Positions 1 to 10,644 of a DNA stretch of 64,000 bases are shown here, in pieces. The translations under genes and the position numbers were made by a program. Positions within the stretch are counted from its first letter, which is position 1, and each line of letters starts with the position of its first letter. This DNA is from Rubrivivax sp. (lineage in GTDB: Bacteria > Pseudomonadota > Gammaproteobacteria > Burkholderiales > Burkholderiaceae_C): assembly GCA_019635315.1 (NCBI GenBank), contig JAHBZT010000004.1, forward strand, positions 186,001-250,000, given 5' to 3'. The notes beneath the pieces are model-generated. The model was not told where the DNA came from. It searched no databases and saw only the letters and a list, made by a program, of their open reading frames with translations.

Positions 1-602
1 ACGTGATCAACAACGCCTTCGCGAGGAAGGCGGTCGAGAAGGGCGCCGACGGGCTGATCGCGGTGGCCGCCGGCGCCGGCGGCCATGCCGGCGTCAAGAG
101 CCCGTTCGCGCTGGTGCAGGAGATCCGCGAGTGGTTCGGCGGCCCGCTGGCGCTGTCCGGCGCCATCGCCACCGGCGACGCGGTGCTGGCCGCGCTGGCG
201 ATGGGCGCCGACTTCGCCTACATCGGCAGCGCCTTCATCGCCACCGACGAGGCGCGTGCGTCGGACGCCTACAAGCAGTGCATCGTCGAGAGCACCAGCG
301 ACGACATCGTCTACTCCAGCCTGTTCACCGGCGTGCACGGCAACTACCTCAAGCCCAGCATCCGCGCTGCCGGCATGGACCCCGACCACCTGCCGGAGAG
401 CGACCCGAGCAAGATGGACTTCGGCGGCGGCCCGACCGGCGAACCCGGCGCCAAGAAGGCCTGGAAGGACATCTGGGGCTGCGGCCAGGGCATCGCCCCG
501 GTGAAGGCCATCGTGCCGGCCGCCGACCTGGTGGCGCGGCTGCGGCGCGAGTTCGACGCGGCGGCCGGCCGCATCGCGCAGCGCATGGGGCAGCCGCTGT
601 GA
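1..602 (+). CDS. Nitronate monooxygenase (2-nitropropane dioxygenase family), C-terminal part
   Basis: The window opens inside this gene, so only about 200 C-terminal residues are visible. Enzymes of this family use FMN to oxidise alkyl nitronates. The visible part has the features of the TIM-barrel C-terminal half: the Gly-rich phosphate-binding stretch AAGAGGHAG, then LSGAIATGDAV, then a second Gly/Ala turn at ALAMGADFAYIGSAF. The tail (GGGPTGEPGAKKAWKDIWG) is of the kind seen in the proteobacterial nitronate monooxygenase subgroup. A GTG at position 3 is internal and is not the start. The next gene starts 38 bases after the stop. Family assignment is firm; the physiological substrate cannot be told. 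Confidence 0.85.
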   Translation, partial: VINNAFARKAVEKGADGLIAVAAGAGGHAGVKSPFALVQEIREWFGGPLALSGAIATGDAVLAALAMGADFAYIGSAFIATDEARASDAYKQCIVESTSDDIVYSSLFTGVHGNYLKPSIRAAGMDPDHLPESDPSKMDFGGGPTGEPGAKKAWKDIWGCGQGIAPVKAIVPAADLVARLRREFDAAAGRIAQRMGQPL

Positions 603-640
603 GCCGCGTGCACGCCCGACCCGCGAAGGACGACGCCGAC

Positions 641-967
641 ATGAATACCAAGACTCCCGCCTCGCGCCGTGCCGGCGCGGCCGTGGCGCTGCTGCTGGGC
701 GTCGCGGCGCTGCTCGCCGCCTGCACCTCGGTGCGCGTCGGCGTCGGCGTGCCGATCGGCCGCATCGGCGGCGCCTCGGTCTCGGTCGGCAGCGACGGCA
801 GCGTCGGCGGCACGGTGGGCGTGGACCGCGGCGGCGTCTCGGTCGGGGTCGGGGCCAGCGGCCGCCTGCCCGAGAAGCAGGCCGAGCCGGCAAGCGCCCA
901 GTCCGCAGAAGCGGCGGCCTCGGCGGCGTCCGCCGCCGCCGACGGCGCCTCGGCGCCCGGCAAGTGA
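641..967 (+). CDS. Small hypothetical lipoprotein
   Basis: Predicted protein of 108 residues. A basic N-terminus and a hydrophobic stretch lead to a lipobox (LLAAC, Cys28), so it is probably a lipid-anchored envelope protein. After the cysteine comes a Gly/Val/Ser-rich segment with a short recurring pattern (VGVGVPIG, VSVGSDGSVGG, VSVGVGASG), then an Ala/Ser-rich tail. No known domain is recognised. The ATG at 641 was chosen because it places a proper signal sequence at the N-terminus. The stop overlaps the next start in GTGA, suggesting translational coupling to the downstream hydrolase. Confidence 0.7.
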   Translation: MNTKTPASRRAGAAVALLLGVAALLAACTSVRVGVGVPIGRIGGASVSVGSDGSVGGTVGVDRGGVSVGVGASGRLPEKQAEPASAQSAEAAASAASAAADGASAPGK

Positions 968-2226
968 ACGCGCCGCGCCGCGCGCTGGTCAACGCGCGCA
1001 TCTTCCACAGCGCGGCCGGCGAGCTGCGCCCCGGCGTCGTCTTGATCGAGGGCGATCGCATCGCCGACGTGCTGGACGGCGCGCCGGCGGTGCACGACGC
1101 CGAGCTCATCGACGCCGGCGGGCGCGTCGTGCTGCCGGGGCTGATCGACGCCCATGTGCACGTGGTCGCCGCGTCGCACGACCTGATCGCGCTGGCGATG
1201 CAGCCGCCTTCGCTGGTCGGCGCGCACAGCAGCCACATCATGCGCAGCATGCTGATGCGCGGCTTCACGACCGTGCGCGATGCCGCCGGCGCCGACTTCG
1301 GCCTGCAGGAGGCGGTGGCGCGCGGGCTGTACGAGGGGCCGCGCCTGTTCATCGCCGGCCAGCCGATCAGCCAGACCGGCGGCCATGCCGACATGCGGCC
1401 CAAGGGCGTGGGCCGTGGCCCCCGCGGCACCGAGATGTTCTGCAGCTGCGCCGGGCTGGGACTCGTCGGCGCCATCGCCGACGGCGTCGGCGAGGTGCGG
1501 CGCGCGGTGCGCGAGCAGGTGCGCAACGGCGCCAACCACATCAAGATCATGGCCGGCGGCGGCATCAGCAGCCCGACCGACCCGATCGACGGCACCCAGT
1601 TCAGTGTCGAGGAACTGCGTGCCGCGGTCGAGGAGGCCGAGGCCGCCAACCTGTATGCGCTGGCGCACGCCTACTCGCCGCGTGCGGTGACGCGCGCGGT
1701 GCAGGCCGGCGTGCGCAGCATCGAGCATGGCAACCTGATCGACGCGCCGACCGCGCGCGTGATGAAGCAGCACGGCGCCTACCTGGTGCCCACGCTGTCC
1801 ACCTACGACGCGCTGGCCGCCGAGGGACAGCGCCTGGGCTGGAGCGCGGCCATGCTGGACAAGCTGGAGGTCGTCAAGGCGCGTGGCCTGGACGCCGTGC
1901 GCATCGCGCGCGCCGAGGGCGTGCCGGTGGTCTTCGGCACCGACCTGCTGGGCCACATGCACGACCGCCAGAGCGGCGAATTCGCGATCCGTGCCGCGGC
2001 GCAACCGGCGCTGGACGTGCTGCAGGGCACGACGATCACCGCGGCGCGGCTGATGGGGCTGGAGTCGCAGGTCGGGCAGCTGGTGCGCGGCGCCTGGGCC
2101 GACCTGCTGGTGGTGGACGGCGACCCGACGCAGGACCTCGCGCCGCTGGTGCGGCCGGAGGAAGGCATCCGGCTGCTGATGCAGGGCGGGCGGGTGATGC
2201 GCGATAGGCGGGCCGCGCCAGCCTGA
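964..2226 (+). CDS. Metal-dependent amidohydrolase family protein (imidazolonepropionase/prolidase-like)
   Basis: 420 residues, a normal length for the cyclic amidohydrolase superfamily. Metal ligands are visible in order: HxH at His64/His66 (DAHVHVV), Lys194 (HIKIMAGGG) as likely bridging lysine, His235 (AHAYS), His255 (SIEHGNL) and Asp327 (FGTDLLGH). A flanking composite beta-sandwich domain is formed by the N-terminal 60 and C-terminal 50 residues (ADLLVVDGDP). The arrangement resembles imidazolonepropionase-like enzymes that cleave Xaa-Pro or Xaa-Arg dipeptides and related amides, but the substrate is not determined. The start is GTG inside the GTGA overlap with the lipoprotein gene. Confidence 0.85.
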   Translation: MNAPRRALVNARIFHSAAGELRPGVVLIEGDRIADVLDGAPAVHDAELIDAGGRVVLPGLIDAHVHVVAASHDLIALAMQPPSLVGAHSSHIMRSMLMRGFTTVRDAAGADFGLQEAVARGLYEGPRLFIAGQPISQTGGHADMRPKGVGRGPRGTEMFCSCAGLGLVGAIADGVGEVRRAVREQVRNGANHIKIMAGGGISSPTDPIDGTQFSVEELRAAVEEAEAANLYALAHAYSPRAVTRAVQAGVRSIEHGNLIDAPTARVMKQHGAYLVPTLSTYDALAAEGQRLGWSAAMLDKLEVVKARGLDAVRIARAEGVPVVFGTDLLGHMHDRQSGEFAIRAAAQPALDVLQGTTITAARLMGLESQVGQLVRGAWADLLVVDGDPTQDLAPLVRPEEGIRLLMQGGRVMRDRRAAPA

Positions 2227-2245
2227 CGCGCGGCCACACGGTCGC

Positions 2246-4276
2246 TCAGCGGTTCAGCGCGCGCGCCAGGAAGGCCTCGGCGCGCTGCAGGAAGTCGATC
2301 TGGTTCTTGCGGTTGGTGAAGCCGTGGCCTTCCTCCGCATACACCTGCGACTCGACGCTGACGCCCGCGGCGCGTGCCGCGCTCAGGAAGCGGTCGGCAT
2401 GCTCGCGTGGCACGCGCCGGTCCAAGGCGCCGAAGGCCAGGAAGATCGGCAGGCCCTTGAGCTCGGCGACGCGCTCGACCGGTGAGGCGGCCGCCAGCAG
2501 CGCGGCGTCCGCCTTCGGGTCGCCCATCAGCTCCGGGAGCACGTAGCGCTTGCCCTGCACGCTGAGGTCACTGCGCCAGGACGTATACCTCAGCATCGGG
2601 TCGGTCACGGCAAAGCCGCTGACGGCGCAACGGAAGCGGCCGGGGTGGCGTATCGGTGCCATCAGCGCGGCGTAGCCGCCGTAGCTGTGACCATAGGTGC
2701 ACACGCGTTCGGGATCGGTCAGTCCCTCGCGTGTCGCCCAGACCAGTGCGTCGGCCAGGTCGTCCTGCATCGCCTCGCCCCACTGCTTCCAGCCGGCGCG
2801 GAAGTGCCGCCAGCCGTAGCCGGTGCTGCCGCGGAACTCGACCTCCAGCACGCGCCAGCCGCGGCTGGCCAGGAACTGCGCTTCGTTGGACCAGGCGAGC
2901 GAATGCCCGCGCACCCAGGGGCCGCCGTGGATCAGCAGCACGGTGGGCAGGGGCGACGGTTTCGCGCCGCCGGCCAGGTCTGCCGGCGCCTGACCGGCGG
3001 GATGGGTGACGTAGACGGGCAGCGGCAGCCCGTCACGTGCCGGCACGCGGTGAAAGCTGCGGCGCCCCTGCGCGCGCTCGTCGATCCACGGTCGCGCACG
3101 ACCCAGCCGGCGCAGCGAGCGGTCGCCATGGTCGTAGTGGAAATACTCGCCCGGGTGGCGGTCGCTGTAGCTGCGGACGACGAAATGCCGCGTCGACAGG
3201 CAGCGCCCGCAGCCCAGCCGGTTGATGCGGCCGGGCAGCGCGGCATCGACGGCCTTCTGGATGGCGGCCAGCCGGTCGTCGAACCAGACCGAGAGCTGGT
3301 CGGTCGCCCTTGTGTGCAGGCCCACCACATCCCAGCGCTGCAGGTCGGTCTCAATGGTCGCGTCCAGATCGAAACCGGCGACCGCGACCAGCGGTTCCGG
3401 GTCCACGCGGCCGCTTCGCAGGTCCAGCGCGTGCAAGGCCCGGGCGTCGCGCCCAGCCGCGCGGCCCTCGACGACGAGCGTGGTGTCGTCCTGCAGGAAG
3501 CGCGGCGTCCAGCTGTCCGCCACGCGCCCATCCTGCTCCAGCACCAGCCGCCACGGCCCGTCAGCCTCGGGCCGCCAGTGGATGCGGTGGACGCCGTCGC
3601 GGGCCACCGCCACCACGCGCAGTACCCCCTGCTTGTCCATCAGCCAGGCATAGCCGAAGTCCGGCGCATCGCCGGTCAGGGTGCGCAGCTGGCCGGTGCG
3701 TGTATTGAGCCGGGCGACGCGCCCCACCACCTGGTCGCCGTGGCGGTCGGTGGTCATCTGGCGGACCAGCACGTCGTCGCTGCCGTCGTCCAGCGTCTGA
3801 TGAAGGAACCAGCCGTAAGGCAGGCCCTGGGGCCGCAGCCGCGTGCCCGTGACCTCGTTGTCGCTGCGCCAGACGATCAGATCGCGTGCATTGTCGCCGT
3901 CGAGGTCGACCGCCACGTTGCCGGCACCGCCCCACTCGACGAGGTGCTTCGGCGGCCTGACCTCGTAGACCAGGCGCCTTTCGTTGACCCAGTGCACCTC
4001 CGTGACGTCGACGTCGGAATAGCCGGCCACGACCCGAGGCTGGCCACCGCGCAGCGGCATCGTCGCCAGCGCACTGCGCCCGTTGTCGCCGGCGACGATC
4101 ATCGCCACGTGCTCTCCCGAAGGCGAAATGACCACCCCGGAAATCTCGGGCGTGCGCACGAAGTCCTCGGCCGGCGGCGGCTTGGCCGGCTGCGCGGCGG
4201 CAGGTGCGGCAGCCCCGGCCAGGGCCAGCAGCAGTGCACGCGCCGACCGGCGCGCCAGGCGTGTGATGCCGTTCAT
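2246..4276 (-). CDS. S9 family peptidase (prolyl oligopeptidase / acylaminoacyl-peptidase type)
   Basis: 676 residues with an N-terminal signal peptide ending near AAPAAAQ, so it is exported, probably periplasmic. The N-terminal two thirds is the beta-propeller region. The C-terminal alpha/beta-hydrolase domain has the full triad: Ser531 (GHSYGGYAAL), Asp619 (GALDRRVP) and His651 (EEGHGFT), with the oxyanion region LLIHGGPW. It should cleave short peptides, with preference unknown. It lies tail to tail with the amidohydrolase gene (19 bases between stops) and is transcribed in the same direction as the solute-binding-protein gene upstream, from which it is separated by a terminator-like hairpin. 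Confidence 0.9.
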   Translation of the reverse strand: MNGITRLARRSARALLLALAGAAAPAAAQPAKPPPAEDFVRTPEISGVVISPSGEHVAMIVAGDNGRSALATMPLRGGQPRVVAGYSDVDVTEVHWVNERRLVYEVRPPKHLVEWGGAGNVAVDLDGDNARDLIVWRSDNEVTGTRLRPQGLPYGWFLHQTLDDGSDDVLVRQMTTDRHGDQVVGRVARLNTRTGQLRTLTGDAPDFGYAWLMDKQGVLRVVAVARDGVHRIHWRPEADGPWRLVLEQDGRVADSWTPRFLQDDTTLVVEGRAAGRDARALHALDLRSGRVDPEPLVAVAGFDLDATIETDLQRWDVVGLHTRATDQLSVWFDDRLAAIQKAVDAALPGRINRLGCGRCLSTRHFVVRSYSDRHPGEYFHYDHGDRSLRRLGRARPWIDERAQGRRSFHRVPARDGLPLPVYVTHPAGQAPADLAGGAKPSPLPTVLLIHGGPWVRGHSLAWSNEAQFLASRGWRVLEVEFRGSTGYGWRHFRAGWKQWGEAMQDDLADALVWATREGLTDPERVCTYGHSYGGYAALMAPIRHPGRFRCAVSGFAVTDPMLRYTSWRSDLSVQGKRYVLPELMGDPKADAALLAAASPVERVAELKGLPIFLAFGALDRRVPREHADRFLSAARAAGVSVESQVYAEEGHGFTNRKNQIDFLQRAEAFLARALNR

Positions 4277-4351
4277 CTTGTTCGACTCCCTGCCGAAGCC
4301 GCGTCCGCCGCGGCATGACGCTCTCAGTGTACGGCGTCGACGGCAAAAGAA

Positions 4352-4373
4352 GAGGGGCCCCGCAGGGCCCCTC
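4352..4373 (-). terminator. Intrinsic terminator downstream of the solute-binding-protein gene
   Basis: A perfect 9-bp stem (4352-4360 with 4365-4373) with a 4-base loop. On the minus strand it is followed by a T-rich run (ttctttt). It lies just after the stop of the 4407-5978 gene and before the S9 peptidase start. Confidence 0.75.
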
Positions 4374-4406
4374 GTCGTGCCTGCCGCCGCAGCGGCGCGG
4401 GCAGGC

Positions 4407-5978
4407 TCAGCGCAAGCTCGTGAAGCGCGCCTCCGGCCGGTCGTCCGAGCGGTGCACCGTCGTCACGCCGGCCTTCATGGCCCACGGGCGCATCTGGTGG
4501 TGGATCGGGATCAGCAACACCTCGTCCTTGATGCGCTGCAACGCCTCCTTGATCATCGCGTCGCGCTTGGCGGTGTCGGTCTCGGTCTTCATCGCGTCGG
4601 TCAGGCGGTCGACCACCGGGTCGCTGACCTTGGAGAAGTTGAAGTTGCCGTCGGCGCCGCTGGTGCGCGTGCGCGCCAGCGACTGGATCGCATACTGCGC
4701 GTCGTAGGTCGCGACACCCCAGCCCAGCAGGTACATCGAGCTGTCGAAGTTCTGCACCTTCTGGATGAAGGTGGCCATGTTCTCCGCCATCAGCTGCGCA
4801 CGCACGCCGACGCGCGCCCACATCGCGAGGATGGCCTGGCAGATTTCCTCGTCGTTGACATAGCGGTTGTTCGGGCAGTTCAGCCGGAACTCGAAGCCGC
4901 CGGGGTAGCCCGCCTCGGCCAGCAGCTTCTTCGCGCCGTCGACGTCGGCCTTGGTCGGCGCGTCGAGCTCCGGCGTGTTGCCGTTGACGCCGGGGGCGAC
5001 CATCACGCCGGCCGGGATCGACAGCCCGCGCATGATGTTGCGGCGGATCGCGTCGCGGTCGATGGCCATGCTCAGCGCCTGGCGCACGCGCTTGTCGGCG
5101 AACGGGTTCTTGCCCTTGACGTTGCTGTACTTCAGCTCGGGGCTGCCCATGTCCGGCGCGAGGAAGATGGTGCGCACCTCGGGGCCGTCGACGATCTTGA
5201 GCTTGCTGTCGGCGCGCAGCCGGGCCACGTCCTGCGTCGGCAGGTCGGTCAGCATGTCGACGTCGCCGGACAGCAGCGCGGCCACGCGCGTGGCGTCGCT
5301 CTTGATCGGGGTGTAGACGACCTCGCGCACGTTGCCCTGGTGCTTGTCCCACCAGTCGGGGTTGATCGTCATCGTGATGCGCTGCTCGGGCTGCCAGCTC
5401 GTGATCTTGTAGGCGCCGGTGCCCATCACGTTGCGCGACGCGAAGTTCTCGTCCTTGGCCTTGTAGTCCTGGACGTTGGCCGTGTTGTTCTTCTCCGCCC
5501 AGGCCTTGCTCATGATGCGGAAGTCGATGATGTTGCGCAGCAGCAGCGGGGCCGGCGCATTCAGGATCATGTCGATCGTGTGATCGTCGATCTTGCGGAT
5601 TTCCTTGATGTCGGTGACGTAGATCTGCATCGTGCCCTGCGGCTGCTTGATGCGGCCCAGGCTGAAGATCACGTCGTCGGCGGTGAAGGGGCTGCCGTCG
5701 TGAAACTTGACGCCCTTGCGCAGTTCGAAGCGCACCTGCGTCGGGTTGATCAGCGTCCACTTGGTCGCCAGCGCCGGCTCGACCTCGTAGCGCGCGTTGT
5801 AGCGCGTCAGGCCCTCGTAGGCGTGCATCAGGATCGCGTTGGTCGTCGCATGGTTCTGCGAGTGCGGATCCATGGTCAGGATGTCGTTCTGCGCGGCCCA
5901 GCGCAGGGTCTGGGCCTGCGCCGGCAGCGCGGCGGCGACCGCCAGCGCGGCGGTGGCCAGCAGGGCTCTGAGGTTCAT
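4407..5978 (-). CDS. ABC transporter solute-binding protein, family 5 (peptide/nickel type)
   Basis: 523 residues, the usual size for DppA/OppA-like periplasmic binding proteins. Signal peptide MNLRALLATAALAVAAALP is followed by AQAQ. The family 5 signature regions are visible, such as ILTMDPHSQNHATT near the N-terminus, FHDGSPFTADDV, and AIDRDAIRRNIM in the middle. It should capture oligopeptides or similar solutes for an ABC importer. The start at 5978 was chosen because the signal peptide begins there and a good ribosome binding site (AGGAG) lies about 8 bases upstream; a longer open frame upstream has no such support. No permease or ATPase genes lie next to it, so it is an orphan here. 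Confidence 0.9.
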   Translation of the reverse strand: MNLRALLATAALAVAAALPAQAQTLRWAAQNDILTMDPHSQNHATTNAILMHAYEGLTRYNARYEVEPALATKWTLINPTQVRFELRKGVKFHDGSPFTADDVIFSLGRIKQPQGTMQIYVTDIKEIRKIDDHTIDMILNAPAPLLLRNIIDFRIMSKAWAEKNNTANVQDYKAKDENFASRNVMGTGAYKITSWQPEQRITMTINPDWWDKHQGNVREVVYTPIKSDATRVAALLSGDVDMLTDLPTQDVARLRADSKLKIVDGPEVRTIFLAPDMGSPELKYSNVKGKNPFADKRVRQALSMAIDRDAIRRNIMRGLSIPAGVMVAPGVNGNTPELDAPTKADVDGAKKLLAEAGYPGGFEFRLNCPNNRYVNDEEICQAILAMWARVGVRAQLMAENMATFIQKVQNFDSSMYLLGWGVATYDAQYAIQSLARTRTSGADGNFNFSKVSDPVVDRLTDAMKTETDTAKRDAMIKEALQRIKDEVLLIPIHHQMRPWAMKAGVTTVHRSDDRPEARFTSLR

Positions 5979-6394
5979 TCGGGGGCTCCTGGGGAGGACT
6001 CTGAAGAACGTGGATGCTAGGGCCGCCGCGCAGCCGCGGCAGCGGGGAAACACTGAAGCCGGTGCGGGCAGCCCGGCTGTCGCGCGCAGCCCACAGTCGG
6101 GGCTGCGGCGGGTCGAGCGATGGCCGCCGTTGGCCGCCCTTGTCCGCGTCCTGGACGAACGGCCGGCGCGGGTGCCGGCGCCCGACAGGTCCCCGACAGC
6201 CGGCGGTGATAGAGTGCCGCTCTGGAACAGTCCCGGTCCTTCCCGTCCCCTCACGCCTGCAGACCGCGCGCCCGGCGCGCGGCCGGGCAGGTGCGAGGCG
6301 GGTCGCTAGTCCGCTGGCCCGGTGAAGCCGGGGTCGCGGAAGGTTGATCAACCCATCCAAAGTGCCGGAAACCGGTGCGAAAGGTGAGCGGAAG
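5979..6394. other. Intergenic region between divergent solute-binding-protein and odhA genes
   Basis: About 416 bases with no credible gene. It must hold the promoters of both divergent units. The only promoter-like element I can point to is the extended -10 at 6207-6215. Short open frames here have no ribosome binding site or recognisable product. Confidence 0.6.
6207..6215 (+). promoter_or_regulatory. Candidate extended -10 element for odhA
   Basis: Reads TGATAGAGT, that is TG-n-TAGAGT, about 180 bases before the odhA start. No clear -35 box lies at the expected distance, so this is only a candidate. Confidence 0.3.
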
Positions 6395-9253
6395 ATGATG
6401 CAGCAGTACAGGTCGAACTCGTACCTGTTCGGGGGCAATGCGCCCTACGTCGAGGAACTCTACGAGGCCTACCTCGACAACCCCGGCAGCGTGCCCGACA
6501 ACTGGCGCACGTACTTCGACAACCTGCAGCACGTGCCCGCGGTGGACGGCAGCGACAGCCGCGACGTCCCGCACGCCCCCGTCGTCGAGAGCTTCGCGCA
6601 GCGCGCCAAGGCCAACGCCTTCGCGCTCAAGGCCAGCGAGGCCGACCTGGCGGTGGCACGCAAGCAGGTTCATGTCCAGAGCCTGATCGCCGCCTACCGC
6701 TTCCTGGGCAGCCGCTGGGCCGACCTGGACCCGCTCAAGCGCCACGAGCGTCCCAAGATCCCCGAACTCGAGCCGGCGTTCTACGACCTGACCGAGTCGG
6801 ACATGGACATCACCTTCTCGGCCGCCAACACGTATTTCTCGAAGGCCGAGCATATGACCCTGCGCGAGATCGTGCAGGCGCTGCGCGAGACCTACTGCGG
6901 CACCATCGGCGCCGAGTTCATGCACTGCACCGACCCGGCCGAGAAGCGCTGGTGGCAGGAGCGGCTGGAGAGCGCGCGCAGCAAGCCGGTGTTCAGCGGC
7001 GCGCAGAAGACGCACATCCTCGACCGCCTGACCGCGGCCGAGGGCCTGGAGCGCTTCCTGCACACCAAGTATGTCGGCCAGAAGCGCTTCAGCCTGGAAG
7101 GCGGCGAGAGCTTCATCGCCAGCATGGACGAACTCGTGCAGCGCGCCGGCGCCAAGGGCGTGCAGGAGATCGTGATCGGCATGGCCCACCGCGGCCGGCT
7201 GAATGTGCTCGTCAACACGCTGGGCAAGATGCCCAAGGACCTGTTCGCCGAGTTCGAGCACACCGCGAAGGAGGACCTGCCGGCCGGCGACGTCAAGTAC
7301 CACCAGGGCTTCAGCTCGGACGTCACCACGCCCGGCGGCCCGGTGCACCTGAGCCTGGCCTTCAACCCCAGCCACCTGGAGATCGTCAACCCGGTCGTCG
7401 AGGGCTCGGTGAAGGCGCGCCAGGACCGCCGCGGCGACAAGGAAGGCGACCAGGTGCTGCCGGTGCTGGTGCACGGCGACGCCGCCTTCGCCGGCCAGGG
7501 CGTGGTGATGGAGACGCTGGCGCTGGCGCAGACGCGCGGCTATTACACCGGCGGCACCGTGCACCTGGTCATCAACAACCAGATCGGCTTCACGACCAGC
7601 GACCCGCGCGACAGCCGCAGCACGCTGTACTGCAGCGACGTCGTCAAGATGATCGAGGCGCCGGTGCTGCACGTCAACGGCGACGATCCGGAGGCCGTCG
7701 TGCTGTGCACGCAACTCGCGCTGGACTACCGGCAGGAGTTCAACAAGGACGTCGTCGTCGACATCATCTGCTTCCGCAAGCTGGGCCACAACGAACAGGA
7801 CACGCCCAGCCTGACGCAACCGCTGATGTACAAGAAGATCGCCCAGCACCCGGGCACGCGCAAGCTGTACGGCGACAAGCTGGTCGCCCAGGGCGTGCTG
7901 CCGCAGGACGGCCCGGATGCGATGGTCAAGGCCTTCCGCGCCGCGATGGACGCCGGCCGCCACACCGTGGACCCGGTGCTGACCAACTTCAAGAGCAAGT
8001 ATGCGGTCGACTGGGCGCCCTTCCTGGGCCGCAAGTGGACCGACGCCGCCGACACCGCGCTGCCGCTGGCCGAGATCCGCCGCCTCTCGGAGCGCATCAC
8101 GACGCTGCCGCCCAACTTCAAGGCGCATCCGCTGGTCGAGAAGGTGCTGGCCGACCGCGCCGCGATGGGCCGCGGCGAGATCAACGTCGACTGGGGCATG
8201 GGCGAGCACCTGGCCTTCGCGTCGCTGGTGGCCAGCGGCTATGCGGTGCGCCTGTCGGGCGAGGACTGCGGGCGCGGCACCTTCACGCACCGCCACGCCG
8301 TGCTGCACGACCAGAACCGCGAGCGCTGGGACGAGGGGACCTACATCCCGCTGCAGCACGTGGCCGAGGGCCAGGCGCCGTTCACCGTCATCGACTCCAT
8401 CCTGTCGGAGGAGGCGGTGCTGGGCTTCGAATACGGCTACGCCAGCGCCGAGCCCAACACGCTGGTCATCTGGGAGGCCCAGTTCGGCGACTTCGCCAAC
8501 GGCGCGCAGGTCGTGATCGACCAGTTCATCGCCAGCGGCGAGGTCAAGTGGGGCCGCGTCAACGGCCTGACGCTGATGCTGCCGCACGGCTACGAAGGGC
8601 AGGGCCCCGAGCACAGCTCGGCGCGCCTGGAGCGCTTCATGCAGCTGGCCGCCGACAACAACATGCAGGTCTGCCAGCCGACCACGGCGAGCCAGATCTT
8701 CCACCTGCTGCGCCGGCAGATGGTGCGCCAGTTCAGGAAGCCGCTGATCATCCTGACACCCAAGTCGCTGCTGCGCGCCAAGGAGGCGGCGTCGCCGCTG
8801 GCGGAGTTCACCAAGGGCGAGTTCCGCACCGTCAACCCGGACACCAGCACCGACATCGTGGCGGCCAAGGTCAAGCGCGTGATCGTCTGCTCGGGCAAGG
8901 TCTACTTCGACCTCGCGCGCCGGCGCGCCGAGAAGGGCCATGACGACGTCGCGATCCTGCGCGTCGCGCAGCTCTACCCGTTCCCGCACAAGGCCTTCGC
9001 CGCCGAGCTCAAGCGCTACCCGAACGCGACCGAGATCGTCTGGTGCCAGGACGAGCCGCAGAACCAGGGTGCCTGGTTCTTCATCCAGCACCAGGTGCAC
9101 GAGAACATGAGCGAGGGCCAGAAGCTCGGCTATGCCGGGCGCCCCGCGTCGGCCTCGCCCGCGGTGGGCTACGCCCACCTGCACCAGGAGCAGCAGAAGG
9201 CGCTGCTGGACCAGGCCTTCGGCAAGCTCAAGGGCTTCGTGCTCACCAAGTGA
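6395..9253 (+). CDS. odhA: 2-oxoglutarate dehydrogenase E1 component
   Basis: 952 residues, the normal size. This thiamine-diphosphate enzyme decarboxylates 2-oxoglutarate and passes succinyl to E2 in the TCA cycle. The N-terminus ([20 protein letters not shown]) is the E2-binding segment typical of E1o. Later come [24 protein letters not shown], a ThDP-domain stretch [15 protein letters not shown], and [12 protein letters not shown]. The C-terminal transketolase-like domain has [20 protein letters not shown]. The ATG at 6395 has AAGGTGAG about 8 bases upstream; an in-frame ATG at 6344 would only add 17 residues with no family similarity. First gene of an odhA-odhB-lpdA operon. Confidence 0.97.
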   Translation: MMQQYRSNSYLFGGNAPYVEELYEAYLDNPGSVPDNWRTYFDNLQHVPAVDGSDSRDVPHAPVVESFAQRAKANAFALKASEADLAVARKQVHVQSLIAAYRFLGSRWADLDPLKRHERPKIPELEPAFYDLTESDMDITFSAANTYFSKAEHMTLREIVQALRETYCGTIGAEFMHCTDPAEKRWWQERLESARSKPVFSGAQKTHILDRLTAAEGLERFLHTKYVGQKRFSLEGGESFIASMDELVQRAGAKGVQEIVIGMAHRGRLNVLVNTLGKMPKDLFAEFEHTAKEDLPAGDVKYHQGFSSDVTTPGGPVHLSLAFNPSHLEIVNPVVEGSVKARQDRRGDKEGDQVLPVLVHGDAAFAGQGVVMETLALAQTRGYYTGGTVHLVINNQIGFTTSDPRDSRSTLYCSDVVKMIEAPVLHVNGDDPEAVVLCTQLALDYRQEFNKDVVVDIICFRKLGHNEQDTPSLTQPLMYKKIAQHPGTRKLYGDKLVAQGVLPQDGPDAMVKAFRAAMDAGRHTVDPVLTNFKSKYAVDWAPFLGRKWTDAADTALPLAEIRRLSERITTLPPNFKAHPLVEKVLADRAAMGRGEINVDWGMGEHLAFASLVASGYAVRLSGEDCGRGTFTHRHAVLHDQNRERWDEGTYIPLQHVAEGQAPFTVIDSILSEEAVLGFEYGYASAEPNTLVIWEAQFGDFANGAQVVIDQFIASGEVKWGRVNGLTLMLPHGYEGQGPEHSSARLERFMQLAADNNMQVCQPTTASQIFHLLRRQMVRQFRKPLIILTPKSLLRAKEAASPLAEFTKGEFRTVNPDTSTDIVAAKVKRVIVCSGKVYFDLARRRAEKGHDDVAILRVAQLYPFPHKAFAAELKRYPNATEIVWCQDEPQNQGAWFFIQHQVHENMSEGQKLGYAGRPASASPAVGYAHLHQEQQKALLDQAFGKLKGFVLTK

Positions 9254-9353
9254 CGGGGCGTGCGCCGGTGCCGGCTGTGGCCGGTGCCGGCGCGGGCCCT
9301 CGGCCGCGCCTTCGCGGCCCCCGCCAAGAACATCCCAGACCCCGAGACACACC

Positions 9354-10610
9354 ATGGCCATCGTCGAAGTCAAGGTCCCGCAACTCTCCGAATCGGTTGC
9401 GGAAGCCACCTTGCTGCAGTGGAAGAAGAAGCCCGGCGACGCCGTCGCGCTGGACGAGATCCTGATCGAGATCGAGACCGACAAGGTCGTGCTGGAGGTG
9501 CCGGCACCGGCCGCCGGCGTGCTGGCGCAGATCGTCAAGAACGACGGCGAGAGCTGCGTCGCCGAGGAGGTCATCGCGCGCATCGACACCGAGGGCACGG
9601 CCGCGGTGAGCCCGCTGCAGGTGACGCCGGTCGCGCCGCCGGCGCCGGCGGCTGCCCCGGCCGCCGCCGCAGCCGCGCCGGCCGCGGCCGGTGTCGCGAT
9701 GCCCGCCGCGGCCAAGCTGATGGCCGACCACGGCCTGGCTGCCGGCTCGGTGGCCGGCACCGGCAAGGAAGGCCGCGTGCTCAAGGGCGACGTGCTGGCC
9801 GCGGTGGCCGCGCCGAAGGCGGCGCCGGCGCCGGTGCCGGCGGCCCCGGCCGCCGCGGCCAGGCCTGCGCTGCCCGCGGTGGCCGCCCCGGTGGCGATGA
9901 ACCTGGGCGACCGCCCCGAGCAGCGCGTGCCGATGTCGCGCCTGCGCGCGCGCGTCGCGGAGCGGCTGCTGCAGAGCCAGGCCAGCAACGCCATCCTGAC
10001 CACCTTCAACGAGGTCAACATGGCCCCGGTGATGGAGATGCGCAAGAAGTTCCAGGAGAAGTTCGAGAAGGAGCATGGCGTCAAGCTCGGTTTCATGAGC
10101 TTCTTCGTCAAGGCCGCCGTCGCCGCGCTGAAGAAGTACCCGGTGCTCAATGCCAGCGTCGACGGCAACGACATCGTCTACCACGGCTATTTCGACATCG
10201 GCATCGCGGTCGGCTCGCCGCGCGGCCTGGTCGTGCCCATCCTGCGCAATGCCGACCAGATGAGCTTCGCCGACATCGAGAAGAAGATCGCCGAGTACGG
10301 CGTCAAGGCGCGCGACGGCAAGCTGGGCCTGGAGGAGCTGACCGGCGGCACCTTCTCGATCAGCAACGGCGGCGTCTTCGGCTCGATGCTGTCGACGCCC
10401 ATCATCAACCCGCCGCAGAGTGCCATCCTGGGCGTGCACGCCACCAAGGACCGCGCGGTGGTCGAGAACGGGCAGGTCGTCGTGCGTCCGATCAACTACC
10501 TGGCGATGAGCTACGACCACCGCATCATCGACGGCCGCGAGGCCGTGCTGGGGCTGGTGACGATGAAGGAGGCGCTGGAGGACCCGGCGCGCCTGCTGTT
10601 CGACATCTGA
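9354..10610 (+). CDS. odhB: 2-oxoglutarate dehydrogenase E2 (dihydrolipoyllysine succinyltransferase)
   Basis: 418 residues. Domain order: one lipoyl domain with the lipoylated lysine at about Lys44 (ETDKVVLEV), an Ala/Pro-rich linker, a peripheral subunit-binding domain near 115-155 ([11 protein letters not shown] ... [12 protein letters not shown]), a second Ala/Pro linker, and the catalytic acyltransferase domain ending with the active-site motif [12 protein letters not shown] (His389, Asp393). It transfers succinyl to CoA and forms the core of the complex. The start lies 100 bases after odhA, with the protein beginning [14 protein letters not shown] as in other family members. Confidence 0.97.
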   Translation: MAIVEVKVPQLSESVAEATLLQWKKKPGDAVALDEILIEIETDKVVLEVPAPAAGVLAQIVKNDGESCVAEEVIARIDTEGTAAVSPLQVTPVAPPAPAAAPAAAAAAPAAAGVAMPAAAKLMADHGLAAGSVAGTGKEGRVLKGDVLAAVAAPKAAPAPVPAAPAAAARPALPAVAAPVAMNLGDRPEQRVPMSRLRARVAERLLQSQASNAILTTFNEVNMAPVMEMRKKFQEKFEKEHGVKLGFMSFFVKAAVAALKKYPVLNASVDGNDIVYHGYFDIGIAVGSPRGLVVPILRNADQMSFADIEKKIAEYGVKARDGKLGLEELTGGTFSISNGGVFGSMLSTPIINPPQSAILGVHATKDRAVVENGQVVVRPINYLAMSYDHRIIDGREAVLGLVTMKEALEDPARLLFDI

Positions 10611-10644
10611 ACCGCCGCCGCGCCAGCCACCGCCGGAGCCCACC

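Noticed and set aside
6251-10174. A 1307-residue open frame antisense to odhA/odhB
   Set aside because: Long antisense frames are expected at this GC content. Its sequence is low-complexity, has no known domain and mirrors the codon pattern of the real genes.
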